Origin: Sphingobacteriales bacterium
GTDB taxonomy: Bacteria; Bacteroidota; Bacteroidia; Chitinophagales; UBA2359
Reading direction: 5' to 3'
DNA length: 64,000 nucleotides
NCBI GenBank assembly: GCA_016711285.1
Contig: JADJTG010000017.1
Location: forward strand, 124,001 to 188,000
The translations under genes were made by a program, and so were the position numbers. A model generated the notes under the pieces. It ran no database searches. It was not told the DNA's origin and saw only the letters and a program-made list of their open reading frames with translations. Of the stretch, positions 28,826-37,945 are shown piece by piece (the first letter of the stretch is position 1; each line of letters opens with the position of its first letter).

Positions 28826-29521
28826 ATGAAAAAATTATTTTTACATAATAGTTTATTTACTTTATTGAGTATTGCTGCCAGCCATTCTTTAGTGACAGCA
28901 CAAACCTGTGTAGGCACTGCCACGCTCACTGTAAGCATTGCGCCCTGCACCTGCCCTGCCAGCCTCAACTTTGTGAATGGCTCCAACGATTATATCAGTG
29001 GCAACAATGTAGAAAATGAATCTTCGGGCAATATCACGGCAACCAACGTTATCAATGCCGGAGCTACTATCGTTTATGATTGCGGCATTACTTCCTATGT
29101 GCGCCTCAATCCGGGGTTCTGGGCAAAATCCGGCAGTTTTTTCCGTGCCTATCCCGATGGTTGCGGCGGTGTGCTCAAACCCACCGATACCGCCGAACCA
29201 ATTTTGAGTGAAGTGCCTGCCGTCGCCAAAACACAAAACCCTGCCGCCGAAACACCAACAACTGCCGCCTTGTCTGCCTTCCCCAACCCCGCCCACGATG
29301 AAGTAAACATCAGCATTACGGTGCAGGAGGCGGGTACTGCTTTGGTGCAACTCTTCGATATACAAGGAAAACTGACACGCGAAATATTTTCGGGCAATAC
29401 AGAAGCCGGCATACATCAGTTTCAAGTACCCCTCAAATCGCTGCCTTCGGGTGTGTATGTAGTGCGCTATGTACAGGAAAATATTGTTAAAAACCTGAAA
29501 TTGATAGTGCAGCAGCCTTAA
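28826..29521 (+). CDS. Secreted protein with type A T9SS sorting domain
   Basis: A 231-residue protein with signal peptide (LFTLLSIAASHSLVTAQ). A short central domain follows (NDYISGNNVENESSGN, VRLNPGFWAKSGSFFRAYPD), which resembles the region before sorting domains in many Saprospiria proteins that is built around a 3-coordinate Gly/Phe motif. The C-terminal sorting domain runs from about residue 150 (AFPNPAHDEVNISITV, VQLFDIQGKLTREI, LPSGVYVVRYV, ending LKLIVQQP). It should cross the outer membrane by the type IX system. No enzymatic domain is visible. Confidence 0.85.
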   Translation: MKKLFLHNSLFTLLSIAASHSLVTAQTCVGTATLTVSIAPCTCPASLNFVNGSNDYISGNNVENESSGNITATNVINAGATIVYDCGITSYVRLNPGFWAKSGSFFRAYPDGCGGVLKPTDTAEPILSEVPAVAKTQNPAAETPTTAALSAFPNPAHDEVNISITVQEAGTALVQLFDIQGKLTREIFSGNTEAGIHQFQVPLKSLPSGVYVVRYVQENIVKNLKLIVQQP

Positions 29522-29540
29522 AGATTTTATATTTTTAAGA

Positions 29541-29618
29541 TTATCTTCCTAATAAAGCCAAAACAACTGTGGTGACCAGTATCGCGGTTGCCTTGGTAAC
29601 GGTATATGTACTTTTCAT
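29541..29618 (-). CDS. Possible 25-residue hydrophobic peptide
   Basis: ATG at 29616-29618 encodes MKSTYTVTKATAILVTTVVL and five more residues before TAA at 29541-29543. The peptide is a single hydrophobic helix with a Lys-containing N terminus and a terminal Arg, like small membrane proteins. It lies convergent to the preceding secreted-protein gene in an otherwise empty gap. It was found by eye only, so it may be chance. Confidence 0.3.
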   Translation of the reverse strand: MKSTYTVTKATAILVTTVVLALLGR

Positions 29619-29652
29619 AAGCAATCATTTAAATTTAGTTTATAGTATATTT

Positions 29653-29687
29653 TTTTACAAATAATTGCAAATCAATTATTTGTAAAA
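29653..29687. repeat. Perfect 15-bp inverted repeat
   Basis: The arms 29653-29667 and 29673-29687 (TTTTACAAATAATTG and its complement) are perfect, with a 5-nt spacer. It lies between the minus-strand small ORF and the ATG at 29754. It could be an operator or an AT-rich terminator (A/T tracts at both ends). Confidence 0.5.
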
Positions 29688-29753
29688 ACTAAAAATTAAT
29701 TACTAAAAACTATCCACTATTTGCTATTTCTTCAAAACACTAAAAATAAATTA

Positions 29754-32207
29754 ATGAAAATGAAAAAGATTTTGTTCTCGTTTTTTCTGTATCTGTCATC
29801 TATTGCCTTGTTTGCGCAAAATTATCCCCAAATTTGGGAAGCGCGTGGTATAGGTGGTGGCGGAGCTTGGTTTGGTGTCAGCATCAACCCTCAAAATGAT
29901 AACGAATTTTGTTTGGGCACGGATATGACCGGCTTATATCGCACCGATAATTTTGGATTAAGCTACGAAATGGTACATTTTGAAGAGGTACGAGCAAATC
30001 CGCTTTCTGTCGTGCAATATACCAACGACCCTTTGGTGCGCTATATCTTAAGCAGCGACCCTGTAAATGGTGGACATTTTCCTAAAAAAAGCATAGATGG
30101 AGGTATTACATGGAGCACTATTACCGACCCCACCGGCGACAATAGTGCATATCATTTGTTGGCAAATCCTTATAACACCAACGAGCTTATTATTACAGAC
30201 TATTGGAATTTATACTTTTCAAACGATGGCGGAAGCACCTTTTCGTTGAAATATACTACCAACAGTACCGAAAGTGCAGGTGCAGGTATCCATGTGGGGG
30301 GTGCTTTTTGGGACAACAATAATAATATTTATATAGCCACTACCTTTGGAATAATAACGTCCACGAATGGAGGAACAACATTTTCTTTAAGTGCTCCCAC
30401 TGGTTTTGGTGCCGGAGAAGTATTATTATCGTTTGCCGCTGCCAAAGAAGGTACAGAAACTAAATTTTGGTGTGTGACCGCCAGTGCAGGTGATATTTAT
30501 GCAGGTGTCGTGCCTTATGATTTTAGCAATCAAGTATCAAAAATTTATACAAAAAAATCAAATCAAAGCAACTGGACCTTAAAAAACACAGGCGTACAGT
30601 CTGCTGATATGCTATATTTTATACGCTGTGCTGTCAATGACACGTCTATTGCGTATGTTGGAGGAGGGAATAGCAATCCTATTGTTCTAAAAACTTCTAA
30701 TGGTGGCAATAGTTGGTCTCACATATTCTTAAGTGCCAATAATCAAAATATTGCCACCGGCTACTGCGGTCAAAATGGTGATTTTGCTTGGGGTTGGGCT
30801 GAATTGGTTCTAACAATGGATGTTGCTCCTAATAATGCGAACAAAATAGTAATAGCAGATTATGGTTTTGTACATACAAGTACCAATGGAGGAATTACAT
30901 GGCAGCAAGCTTATAACGATGCAGCCGACCAAAATGCGGTGGGTAGTATTACTCCTAAGGGAAGTGATTATCACTCTATCGGCTTGGAAAATACAAGCAG
31001 TTGGCAAATATTTTGGATTGACAGCTTAAATACATGGACTTGTTATTCAGACATTCGCGGCATTAGAAGCAATGACGGGGCTTATTCGCACAATTTTAAT
31101 TATACAGGACAGCCCTATAATTCTTCTTATCGTGTTGTCAAAAATATCGCCAACAATACCTTGTATCTTGCTACCTCATCCGTACACGACCTTTATGAAA
31201 GCACAAGATTGGGCAGTGCCTTAGATGCTACTGCCAACACGGGCGAAGTGCTCTATTCAAGCAATAATGGGGCTACTTGGCAAACCCTGCATAATTTCAG
31301 CGATATTGTTGCCTGGGTTGCTACCAATCCGAATAATTCAAATCAACTGTATGCAAGTGTAGTTAATAGCGTAAATGGCAATGGCGGAGTGTGGGTATCC
31401 AATAACATTAATTTAGGTGCAAGCAGCACTTGGAGCAAATTGCCCAATCCTCCGAATACACAAGGACGACCTTTTAATATCATAGTTTTAAATGACGATA
31501 AAGTTCTTGTTTCGTATTCAGCACGCCGCAACCCTGATTTTACTTCCAGTTCCGGTATTTTCTTATATGACCCTGTCAGCAATACTTGGCAAGATAAAAG
31601 CACTTCTGTTATGCGCTACTGGACAAGAGACGTGGTGATAGATCCTTTTGATACTTTACAAAATACTTGGTATGCCTGTGTTTATAAAAGTTGGGGTACG
31701 ACCAGCGGACCGGGCGGGCTGTTTAAAACAACCGATCGCGGTACTACATGGACAGAAATCGGCGCATTTGAATATGTAGGTTCTGCTTCTATCAATCCTA
31801 ACAATTCCAACCAAATGTATGTTTGTACGGAAACAGAGGGGCTTTGGTTTTCGGAAAACATCAATGATACTAATCCCACATTTACCCAAACAAATTATCC
31901 TTTCCACCATCCTCAACGTGTATTTTTTAATCCATATAAGGAAACCGAAGTTTGGGTTACAAATTTTGGCAATGGGTTGCGTGTAGGCAATATAGATTGT
32001 ATAGCCCCTGAACCTGCTATTTCCGGCAACAGTTCCGTGTGTGCCAATCAATTTTATACTTATCAAGTAGCGGCGGTATCGGGTGCTACTTACAATTGGA
32101 CAGTGAGTGGAGGTACTATTCAGTCGGGGCAAGGTACTAATACCATAGAAGTATTATGGAACAACGGAGCTGTCGGCACTGTTCAGATACAACAAAATAA
32201 TCCTTGA
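29754..32207 (+). CDS. Secreted beta-propeller (sortilin/BNR-repeat) protein with C-terminal PKD-like domain
   Basis: The ATG at 29754 starts a signal peptide (MKMKKILFSFFLYLSSIALF). The mature protein (about 800 residues) carries many BNR/Asp-box type repeats: DGGSTFSLKY, TNGGTTFSL, NGGNSWSHIF, TNGGITWQQAY, NNGATWQTL and TDRGTTWTEIG. This is a sortilin-like, multi-bladed propeller as in GH74-type and photosynthesis-stability-factor-like proteins. Catalytic residues cannot be assigned. The last 65 residues are a PKD-like domain (YNWTVSGGTIQSGQGTNTIE) ending IQQNNP, matching the end of the gene at 18072. No typical T9SS domain follows. Intact frame. Confidence 0.8.
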   Translation: MKMKKILFSFFLYLSSIALFAQNYPQIWEARGIGGGGAWFGVSINPQNDNEFCLGTDMTGLYRTDNFGLSYEMVHFEEVRANPLSVVQYTNDPLVRYILSSDPVNGGHFPKKSIDGGITWSTITDPTGDNSAYHLLANPYNTNELIITDYWNLYFSNDGGSTFSLKYTTNSTESAGAGIHVGGAFWDNNNNIYIATTFGIITSTNGGTTFSLSAPTGFGAGEVLLSFAAAKEGTETKFWCVTASAGDIYAGVVPYDFSNQVSKIYTKKSNQSNWTLKNTGVQSADMLYFIRCAVNDTSIAYVGGGNSNPIVLKTSNGGNSWSHIFLSANNQNIATGYCGQNGDFAWGWAELVLTMDVAPNNANKIVIADYGFVHTSTNGGITWQQAYNDAADQNAVGSITPKGSDYHSIGLENTSSWQIFWIDSLNTWTCYSDIRGIRSNDGAYSHNFNYTGQPYNSSYRVVKNIANNTLYLATSSVHDLYESTRLGSALDATANTGEVLYSSNNGATWQTLHNFSDIVAWVATNPNNSNQLYASVVNSVNGNGGVWVSNNINLGASSTWSKLPNPPNTQGRPFNIIVLNDDKVLVSYSARRNPDFTSSSGIFLYDPVSNTWQDKSTSVMRYWTRDVVIDPFDTLQNTWYACVYKSWGTTSGPGGLFKTTDRGTTWTEIGAFEYVGSASINPNNSNQMYVCTETEGLWFSENINDTNPTFTQTNYPFHHPQRVFFNPYKETEVWVTNFGNGLRVGNIDCIAPEPAISGNSSVCANQFYTYQVAAVSGATYNWTVSGGTIQSGQGTNTIEVLWNNGAVGTVQIQQNNP

Positions 32208-32394
32208 TTAAAGCGAAAATATTTTAGCATAAGTAGTTGGTTTTATTTAGTTTATATTATTTTTAATCAAAATTTTACTATCAAAAAATTGATTTTCAGT
32301 TAGTTAAATTATTTAGTCATCAATTAAATAAATCGCAAATAAATGTGAATTAGCACTTACCTATTATGAAAGAGGTATAGTATTAAAAAAACAG

Positions 32395-32429
32395 AAAGGG
32401 CTGTGAGGTAAAAAAACTCACAGCCCTTT
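32395..32429. terminator. Bidirectional rho-independent terminator
   Basis: AAAGGGCTGTGAG and CTCACAGCCCTTT are perfect 13-nt arms around GTAAAAAAA and are followed by a T run on the plus strand. It lies between the convergent propeller gene (ends 32207) and the DUF58 gene (ends 32444, only 15 nt from the hairpin). Confidence 0.8.
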
Positions 32430-32443
32430 TTTGTTTTTTTGTA

Positions 32444-33379
32444 TTATGCCAATTTAGTACGCTTGGACAGATATGGCAACAACACTTGTGTAAAATCCTT
32501 ATTGATGTCGGCTTCTACAAAGTCTATACGATATTGCGCACATTTGAGCTGTAGATTTTTCTTAAATTTTTCCATTTGCTCCACATAAAAACCTCGCACC
32601 TGATTGGGTTGCAGACGCACTTCTTCGCCGTTTTCCATATCAATAAAACGATAAGGACGGTTTTCAAATTCAAACTCTATTTCGTGCTTGCCATCTACTA
32701 CATGAAAAAGCACTACTTCGTGTTTGTTGTATTTCAAATGCTGCAAAGCCGCAAATAAGGCTTCATTTTCAGTACCTTCATCGAGCATATCGCTAAAAAT
32801 GAGTACCAAAGAGCGTTTGTGGATATTATCGGCTATTTCGTGCAGGCATTTGGCGGCTGATGTTTTTCGCTGTGTGGGCGGCTTCTCCAAATATCGCTCC
32901 AAGGTACTTATGAGCAAATTGTGGTGTATGGTCGTAGACTTGCAGGGCGTATGTGCCTCCACTTCGTCCGAAAACAAAGACAAGCCCACCGCATCGCGTT
33001 GTTTTTTGAGCAGGTGCATCACCGCCGCCGCCGCCGCCGCCGAAAAACGAAATTTATTGATGGGTTTCAAATGCGGCTGCTCGGGATTTTCGGGATAAAA
33101 CATAGAAGAGGAGCAATCTATCACCAACTGGCAACGCAAATTGGTTTCTTCTTCGTAGCGTTTTACAAATACTTTATCGGTGCGGGCATACACTTTCCAG
33201 TCTACATTTTTGAGCGAATCGCCGATATTATACAGACGATGCTCGGCAAATTCCACCGAAAAACCGTGAAAAGGGCTTTTGTGCAAACCTATCATAAATC
33301 CTTCCACTACCTGACGGGCAAGCAGTTCGAGGCTGTCAAATTGGTGCAGTTCGTTGAGGGTGACGAAATTGGTATTCAT
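32444..33379 (-). CDS. DUF58 domain protein
   Basis: A 311-residue protein with the DUF58 signature GLHKSPFHGFSVEFAEHRLY and NVDWKVYARTDKVFVKRYEE. A VWA-like fold follows (QLVIDCSSSMFYPE, D-x-S-x-S MIDAS-type, then LVLIFSDMLDEG). DUF58 proteins usually accompany a MoxR AAA+ ATPase in complexes that assemble or activate other proteins. No MoxR gene is adjacent here, so the partner must be encoded elsewhere. No membrane segment. Intact. Confidence 0.9.
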   Translation of the reverse strand: MNTNFVTLNELHQFDSLELLARQVVEGFMIGLHKSPFHGFSVEFAEHRLYNIGDSLKNVDWKVYARTDKVFVKRYEEETNLRCQLVIDCSSSMFYPENPEQPHLKPINKFRFSAAAAAAVMHLLKKQRDAVGLSLFSDEVEAHTPCKSTTIHHNLLISTLERYLEKPPTQRKTSAAKCLHEIADNIHKRSLVLIFSDMLDEGTENEALFAALQHLKYNKHEVVLFHVVDGKHEIEFEFENRPYRFIDMENGEEVRLQPNQVRGFYVEQMEKFKKNLQLKCAQYRIDFVEADINKDFTQVLLPYLSKRTKLA

Positions 33380-33637
33380 ATTATATATAAATCAAAAAAA
33401 CAAGGCTGTAAAAAGCACGGTTTCAAAAAAAACCGCTAAATCCTTGCCATGTTTAATTGGTATTTGTTTTTTTTACTTTTAAATTCAATAAATACAGTTT
33501 AAAGAAAGATTGAAAATATTTTTCAACAAGGAGAAGAAAAAAAATATCCCCTTAGATGAGTAGTTAATATTTATCATTTCATTTAAAGGTATCAAGTTTT
33601 TTTCCACATCAGTATTTCACCCGTAATTTCAGCAACT

Positions 33638-35707
33638 TTATTCCCTGAAATTGTCCGACAACACTTTGAAAGTGGTGCGGCGGTTTTCCTGATGTTCTTC
33701 TTCGCTGCAAGCAACACCATTGGCACAACGATTCACCAATTGTGTTTCGCCATAGCCGCGTGCCAACAATCGGCGGGCATCAACGCCTTTGCTGCTCAGG
33801 TAAGTGACCACCGCCTGCGCCCGCGCCTGCGACAACTCCTCGTTGTAGGCATCAGAGCCGCGCGAGTCGGTATGTGAGCCAAACTCTACCACGATGCGCG
33901 GGTTTTCCTGGAGCAATTTCACCACCTCATCTAAAACTGGTTGCGCATCGGCACGAATATCGGATTTATCCAAATCGTAGTAAATGTTGGGAATAACGAC
34001 TTGCTGCTGCTTGAATATTCTGTCCAAAACAATTTGTACCTCAATAGTATCGCTCTGTGCGCCGCTTTTTACGGTTTCGGAACGACTGAAAAAAGTAGGT
34101 GCTTCGGCAAACACGCGATACTCACTATTGGCTTCTACGGGCAGAAAAAAACGTCCGTTTTCGTCAGCTGTAAAACGTGTGGATAAGGTGCTTTCCAAAT
34201 TCAGCCCCAATATTTGTACGGCTGCATTTGGCAAAGGAGCATTGTGCAAAAAACGACTTTGCGGGTTGGTATCGTCTTCAAATACTTTTTGCAGTATTTC
34301 TCCTTTTAAATAAATGGCAATAGCCGGCGGCAAAGTATCTATTTTTGCCGGAATGGTATCTGTGGGCGGCGGCGTGGCAGGAATTTGATTAGAGAGCACA
34401 TAAATATCATCATTGCCCATACCGCCCCTGCGCGAAGAAGAAAAATAGCCCAAAGGTGTTTTATTGGCAAGAGCAGCCGTATTGAGTGGCGCAATGAGCG
34501 TGAGCGCGAAATCATCTGCCCCCGAATTAAGGGGTGCTTTGAGATTTTGAACATTTGTCCAGCGTTTGCCGTTTTTTTCTGCCGAAAAAATATCCAAACC
34601 ACCCATACCGTCGTGTCCGTCCGAAGCAAAATAGAGCGTACCGTTTTTGTCTATATACGGAAATCCTTCGTAGCCCGCCGTATTAATATCAGCTCCCAAA
34701 TTGCGCGGATAGCCCCACGAACCGTCTTTGAGCAATTCGCTGACGTATAAATCCTTGTCGCCGAAACCATCGGGGGGGGCGGCGGCGAAATACAGCAGTT
34801 TGCCATCGGTACTCAAAAAAGGTTGCCCTGTGTTGATGCTGTCGGCTTCAAAAAGCAGTACAAGTTCGGGGCGGCTCCAACGGTTGTTTTCTTTGCGGAA
34901 AGCGCGGTAAATATGGCAATAGTCGTCATTTTTGTTTTCGCTGCCGCATTGGGTAAAATATACAGTGTTGTTGTCGGCACTAAAAGTCGCCGTACCTTCG
35001 TTGTAGGGTGTATTGAGGGAATCGCCAAAAGCCACCGCCGCCGTATAGAGGTCGGCAGCACCGTTGCGGTCGGCAACGAAGAGGTCGCTGTGTTGCTCGC
35101 CAGTCCAGTCGTAGGTACTACCTTGTGCGGTGGCGCGTGCCGAAGTGAATACGAGGCTGTTGCGATTATAAACAACAGGTGCAAAATCGGAAGCGGGCGA
35201 ATTAACAGAAATGAGGTTGTCGCTGATGAAAGCGTTTTTTTCTTTGAGCCACTGCAAAGCCTGTTGGCAGGCGATGATTTGCGCTTTTGCTTTGGCGCGC
35301 TCAACGGGGTTGTTGGCGGCATATTCTTTAAATTGTTGAAGGGCTTGCTCGTATTTTTCGTTGCTTTTGAGCATCAGAGCGTATTTAAAAGGCAGTTCGG
35401 GGTTGCTGCTGTGTTCGGCGGCTTTGGCGTACCAACTTTCGGCGGCGGCGGTTTGGTTGCTGAGGCGGCAGGCATCGCCGATGGTTTCGGCTAAGGTGGC
35501 GCGCGCTGTATTGTCGCTGCTTTTGTTGTAGTCGTTTTCCAAAAGTTGCGCCGCCAAATGGTAGCTTTTATTGTCAAAAGCCTGTTGTCCGTCCACAGGT
35601 GGTACAAACAATTTGGTACAGGAAATATTGCCGCATAGCAATAAGATGACTGCTGTTATGCTGTACAGCCGGACAGTATTTATTTTGATGGAGGGCATGA
35701 TTTTCAA
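33638..35707 (-). CDS. porE: PorE-like lipoprotein: TPR, PD40 propeller, carboxypeptidase-regulatory-like and OmpA domains
   Basis: The N terminus has a lipoprotein signal ending LLLCGNISC (lipobox Cys). In order it contains TPR-like helices (AESWYAKAAEHSSNPELPFK), a WD40/PD40 beta-propeller (YFAAAPPDGFGDKDLYVSEL, LYFASDGHDGMGGLDIF), a carboxypeptidase-regulatory-like beta-sandwich (STRFTADENGRFFLPVEANS) and a C-terminal OmpA peptidoglycan-binding domain (VVEFGSHTDSRGSDAYNEEL; LSQARAQAVVTYL). This exact order is that of PorE, which ties the type IX secretion trans-envelope complex to peptidoglycan. The many T9SS substrates in the window fit. Paralogues with the same architecture exist in Bacteroidota, so the symbol is provisional. 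Confidence 0.8.
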   Translation of the reverse strand: MKIMPSIKINTVRLYSITAVILLLCGNISCTKLFVPPVDGQQAFDNKSYHLAAQLLENDYNKSSDNTARATLAETIGDACRLSNQTAAAESWYAKAAEHSSNPELPFKYALMLKSNEKYEQALQQFKEYAANNPVERAKAKAQIIACQQALQWLKEKNAFISDNLISVNSPASDFAPVVYNRNSLVFTSARATAQGSTYDWTGEQHSDLFVADRNGAADLYTAAVAFGDSLNTPYNEGTATFSADNNTVYFTQCGSENKNDDYCHIYRAFRKENNRWSRPELVLLFEADSINTGQPFLSTDGKLLYFAAAPPDGFGDKDLYVSELLKDGSWGYPRNLGADINTAGYEGFPYIDKNGTLYFASDGHDGMGGLDIFSAEKNGKRWTNVQNLKAPLNSGADDFALTLIAPLNTAALANKTPLGYFSSSRRGGMGNDDIYVLSNQIPATPPPTDTIPAKIDTLPPAIAIYLKGEILQKVFEDDTNPQSRFLHNAPLPNAAVQILGLNLESTLSTRFTADENGRFFLPVEANSEYRVFAEAPTFFSRSETVKSGAQSDTIEVQIVLDRIFKQQQVVIPNIYYDLDKSDIRADAQPVLDEVVKLLQENPRIVVEFGSHTDSRGSDAYNEELSQARAQAVVTYLSSKGVDARRLLARGYGETQLVNRCANGVACSEEEHQENRRTTFKVLSDNFRE

Positions 35708-35928
35708 ATAACTTAAAAAAGTATTTTTATAAAAAAACGTATCCGCACCGAATTTATTCCATTGTAATATACCCGCAAACGGGTTTTTAGAAGTAGCCGC
35801 AAATGACTAATTACAAGCTATAAATTGATATAAACATTTGATTATCAAGTATTTTTATTCACACAAAACCATCAAATATTTCTTTTAAAACGGCTATTTT
35901 CGGCAGTGCAAAATAATCATTTTCTGCA

Positions 35929-37026
35929 TTATATTTCAAAACTCCCTTCAATAATGCCTCCACCGATTACATCATCGCCTTCATAAAAAACAGCACTTTG
36001 CCCGGGTGTAATGGCATTTACTTTATCAAAAAATTCTACCCGTATTTTATCGCCTTCCTGCCGTATCAAAGCGGGCGTGCCGGGGTCTTTGTAGCGTATT
36101 TTTACAATGGCTTCCATTCCCTGCTCCAAGTCGGCGTATTTGATATAATTCGCCTGCCCCACCCACATACCGTTGCGCTCTATTTCGTGGAGTTCGCCCA
36201 ACACTACGGTATTGGTGTGGGCAACAATTTCTTTTACATACATCGTTTTGCCGAAAGCCTGCCCTAATTTACGCTGACCGATGGTATAAAAAGGATAGCC
36301 TTCGTGTTTGCCGATAATTTCGCCCGCGCTGTTTACAAAATTACCGCCTGCTACGCGCTCCTGCAAGTCGGGTATGCGGCGTTTGAGGAAACTGCGGTAG
36401 TCGTTGTCGGGAACAAAACAAATTTCGTAGCTCTCGGCTTTTTTAGCCAAATCTGTATAGCCTCGGTCGGCAGCCATCTGTCGGATTTGCGATTTTTCGT
36501 ATTTACCCACCGGAAAAAGATTGCGCGACAAATTCTCCTGACTCAAGCCCCACAGCACATAGCTTTGGTCTTTGTGGCGGTCGTTGCCGCAGCCAATAAC
36601 CCAACGACCGGAGGGCAGCAGGCGGGTTTGGGCGTAGTGTCCGGTGGCAATATAACGACAGCCGAGTGCATCGGCACGTTTGAGCAAAGCGTTCCATTTG
36701 ATATGCGTATTGCACATTACACAAGGATTTGGGGTGCGCCCTGCAATGTATTCATTCACAAAATAATCTATCACCGACTCGCCAAATTCATCGCGTATAT
36801 CAATAATATAGTGCGGAAATCCCAAATCCACCGCCACTGCCCGCGCATCGTTGATAGCGTCCAAACTACAGCAGCCGGTTTCTTTTTTGCTGCCGCCACT
36901 GCTTGCATAGTCCCACGTTTTCATGGTAATGCCCACCAAATCGTAGCCTTGTTCGTGCAGGAGCATCGCCGCCACTGTGCTATCAATGCCGCCACTCATA
37001 GCTACCAATACTTTTTCTTTTTGCAT
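35929..37026 (-). CDS. mnmA: tRNA-specific 2-thiouridylase MnmA
   Basis: A 365-residue protein beginning MQKEKVLVAMSGGIDSTVAA, with the PP-loop SGGIDS for ATP binding. The first catalytic Cys is in NPCVMCNTHIKW and the second in SYEICFVPDNDY. A C-terminal beta-barrel segment follows (NAITPGQSAVFYEGDDVIGG). It thiolates U34 of Lys, Glu and Gln tRNAs in the cytoplasm. Length and motif order are normal; no breaks. Confidence 0.97.
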   Translation of the reverse strand: MQKEKVLVAMSGGIDSTVAAMLLHEQGYDLVGITMKTWDYASSGGSKKETGCCSLDAINDARAVAVDLGFPHYIIDIRDEFGESVIDYFVNEYIAGRTPNPCVMCNTHIKWNALLKRADALGCRYIATGHYAQTRLLPSGRWVIGCGNDRHKDQSYVLWGLSQENLSRNLFPVGKYEKSQIRQMAADRGYTDLAKKAESYEICFVPDNDYRSFLKRRIPDLQERVAGGNFVNSAGEIIGKHEGYPFYTIGQRKLGQAFGKTMYVKEIVAHTNTVVLGELHEIERNGMWVGQANYIKYADLEQGMEAIVKIRYKDPGTPALIRQEGDKIRVEFFDKVNAITPGQSAVFYEGDDVIGGGIIEGSFEI

Positions 37027-37210
37027 TTTTTTTCGTGTAGTGTAAAAAAAAACAGATAGTGCTTAGTTTTTAATGATTAATTGTTAGTTAAGTATGCAAT
37101 TTTCAATGATTTATATCTTTGATGATCATTCAATATTTAACACTACCAAAAAAATAGAGCTATTGAAACAACAAAGTTGCAAAAATCTTGTTTGAAGCAG
37201 TCGGAATTAT

Positions 37211-37945
37211 TTAATTTTTTTTTGCGCCTGAAAATTCAAACAACACAGATGCCTGCAAAAAATCGCGCCCGATTTTGTCATTAATTTTATAATCAAATTG
37301 TTGTAAATACCCCAAAGAGACAGTACAATAAGGAGCAATTTTATAGCCCAAAGTTGCTGAGATACGATTGCGCTCAAAGTAGGGTTCTTTGTCTGTAAAA
37401 AATATCTCGTTGGCAGCCGCCACCTGAAATGGTGCATATCCTTTGCGGGTAGTATTGCCAAAAGGATATGCCACTTGCACACGATAGCGAAAACGATTGC
37501 GATAGCCATTTTGCGTATAACGCGCCTCTAAACGATAGCGTTGTTCTATTTTAAATATTCCGATATTTTGCAATAAAACCAACTGATTCCATATCCGAAA
37601 TTCATCGTTGTTTTTGGGTACTATAAAGTTGCCGCCTTCTTGATAAGTATCGTAATCACCCAAAGCAAAGGTGATGATAAAATGAGGTGTAATTTTGTAA
37701 TTGATGCCGCCTTTGTATTCGTAATAATGAAAATTATTATAAAAATGCAGGGAGCGCAATTGTGCTTCGGCAAATACACTCCAACGCTCGTTTAGGTTAT
37801 ATTTGATACCGCAACTGCTCCAAGAACCGAGTTCTTGCGACTGTGCTACAAAAGGCTGCACCCAACAATACCATAACAGCACTGCTAAGTATGTTGTGCG
37901 AGTTTTTATTTTTTTAATCCAGATAAGCGGCTCGTACATACTCAA
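37211..37945 (-). CDS. DUF2490 outer-membrane beta-barrel-like protein
   Basis: A 244-residue protein. A hydrophobic signal region (LAVLLWYCWVQPFVAQ) is followed by WSSCGIKYNLNERWSVFAEA, RLEARYTQNGYRNRFRYRVQ and a C-terminal strand ASVLFEFS, the W-x-x-x-x-x-x-x-L-x-x-R-W pattern of DUF2490 barrels. Function unknown. Its start overlaps the last 32 nt of the upstream metallopeptidase-like gene, with no later Met available, so the two are probably co-translated. Confidence 0.8.
   Translation of the reverse strand: MSMYEPLIWIKKIKTRTTYLAVLLWYCWVQPFVAQSQELGSWSSCGIKYNLNERWSVFAEAQLRSLHFYNNFHYYEYKGGINYKITPHFIITFALGDYDTYQEGGNFIVPKNNDEFRIWNQLVLLQNIGIFKIEQRYRLEARYTQNGYRNRFRYRVQVAYPFGNTTRKGYAPFQVAAANEIFFTDKEPYFERNRISATLGYKIAPYCTVSLGYLQQFDYKINDKIGRDFLQASVLFEFSGAKKN

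Noticed and set aside
34823..35494. 223-codon plus-strand ORF opposite the PorE-like gene
   Set aside because: Antisense of conserved TPR and propeller coding sequence; no start context or motif.
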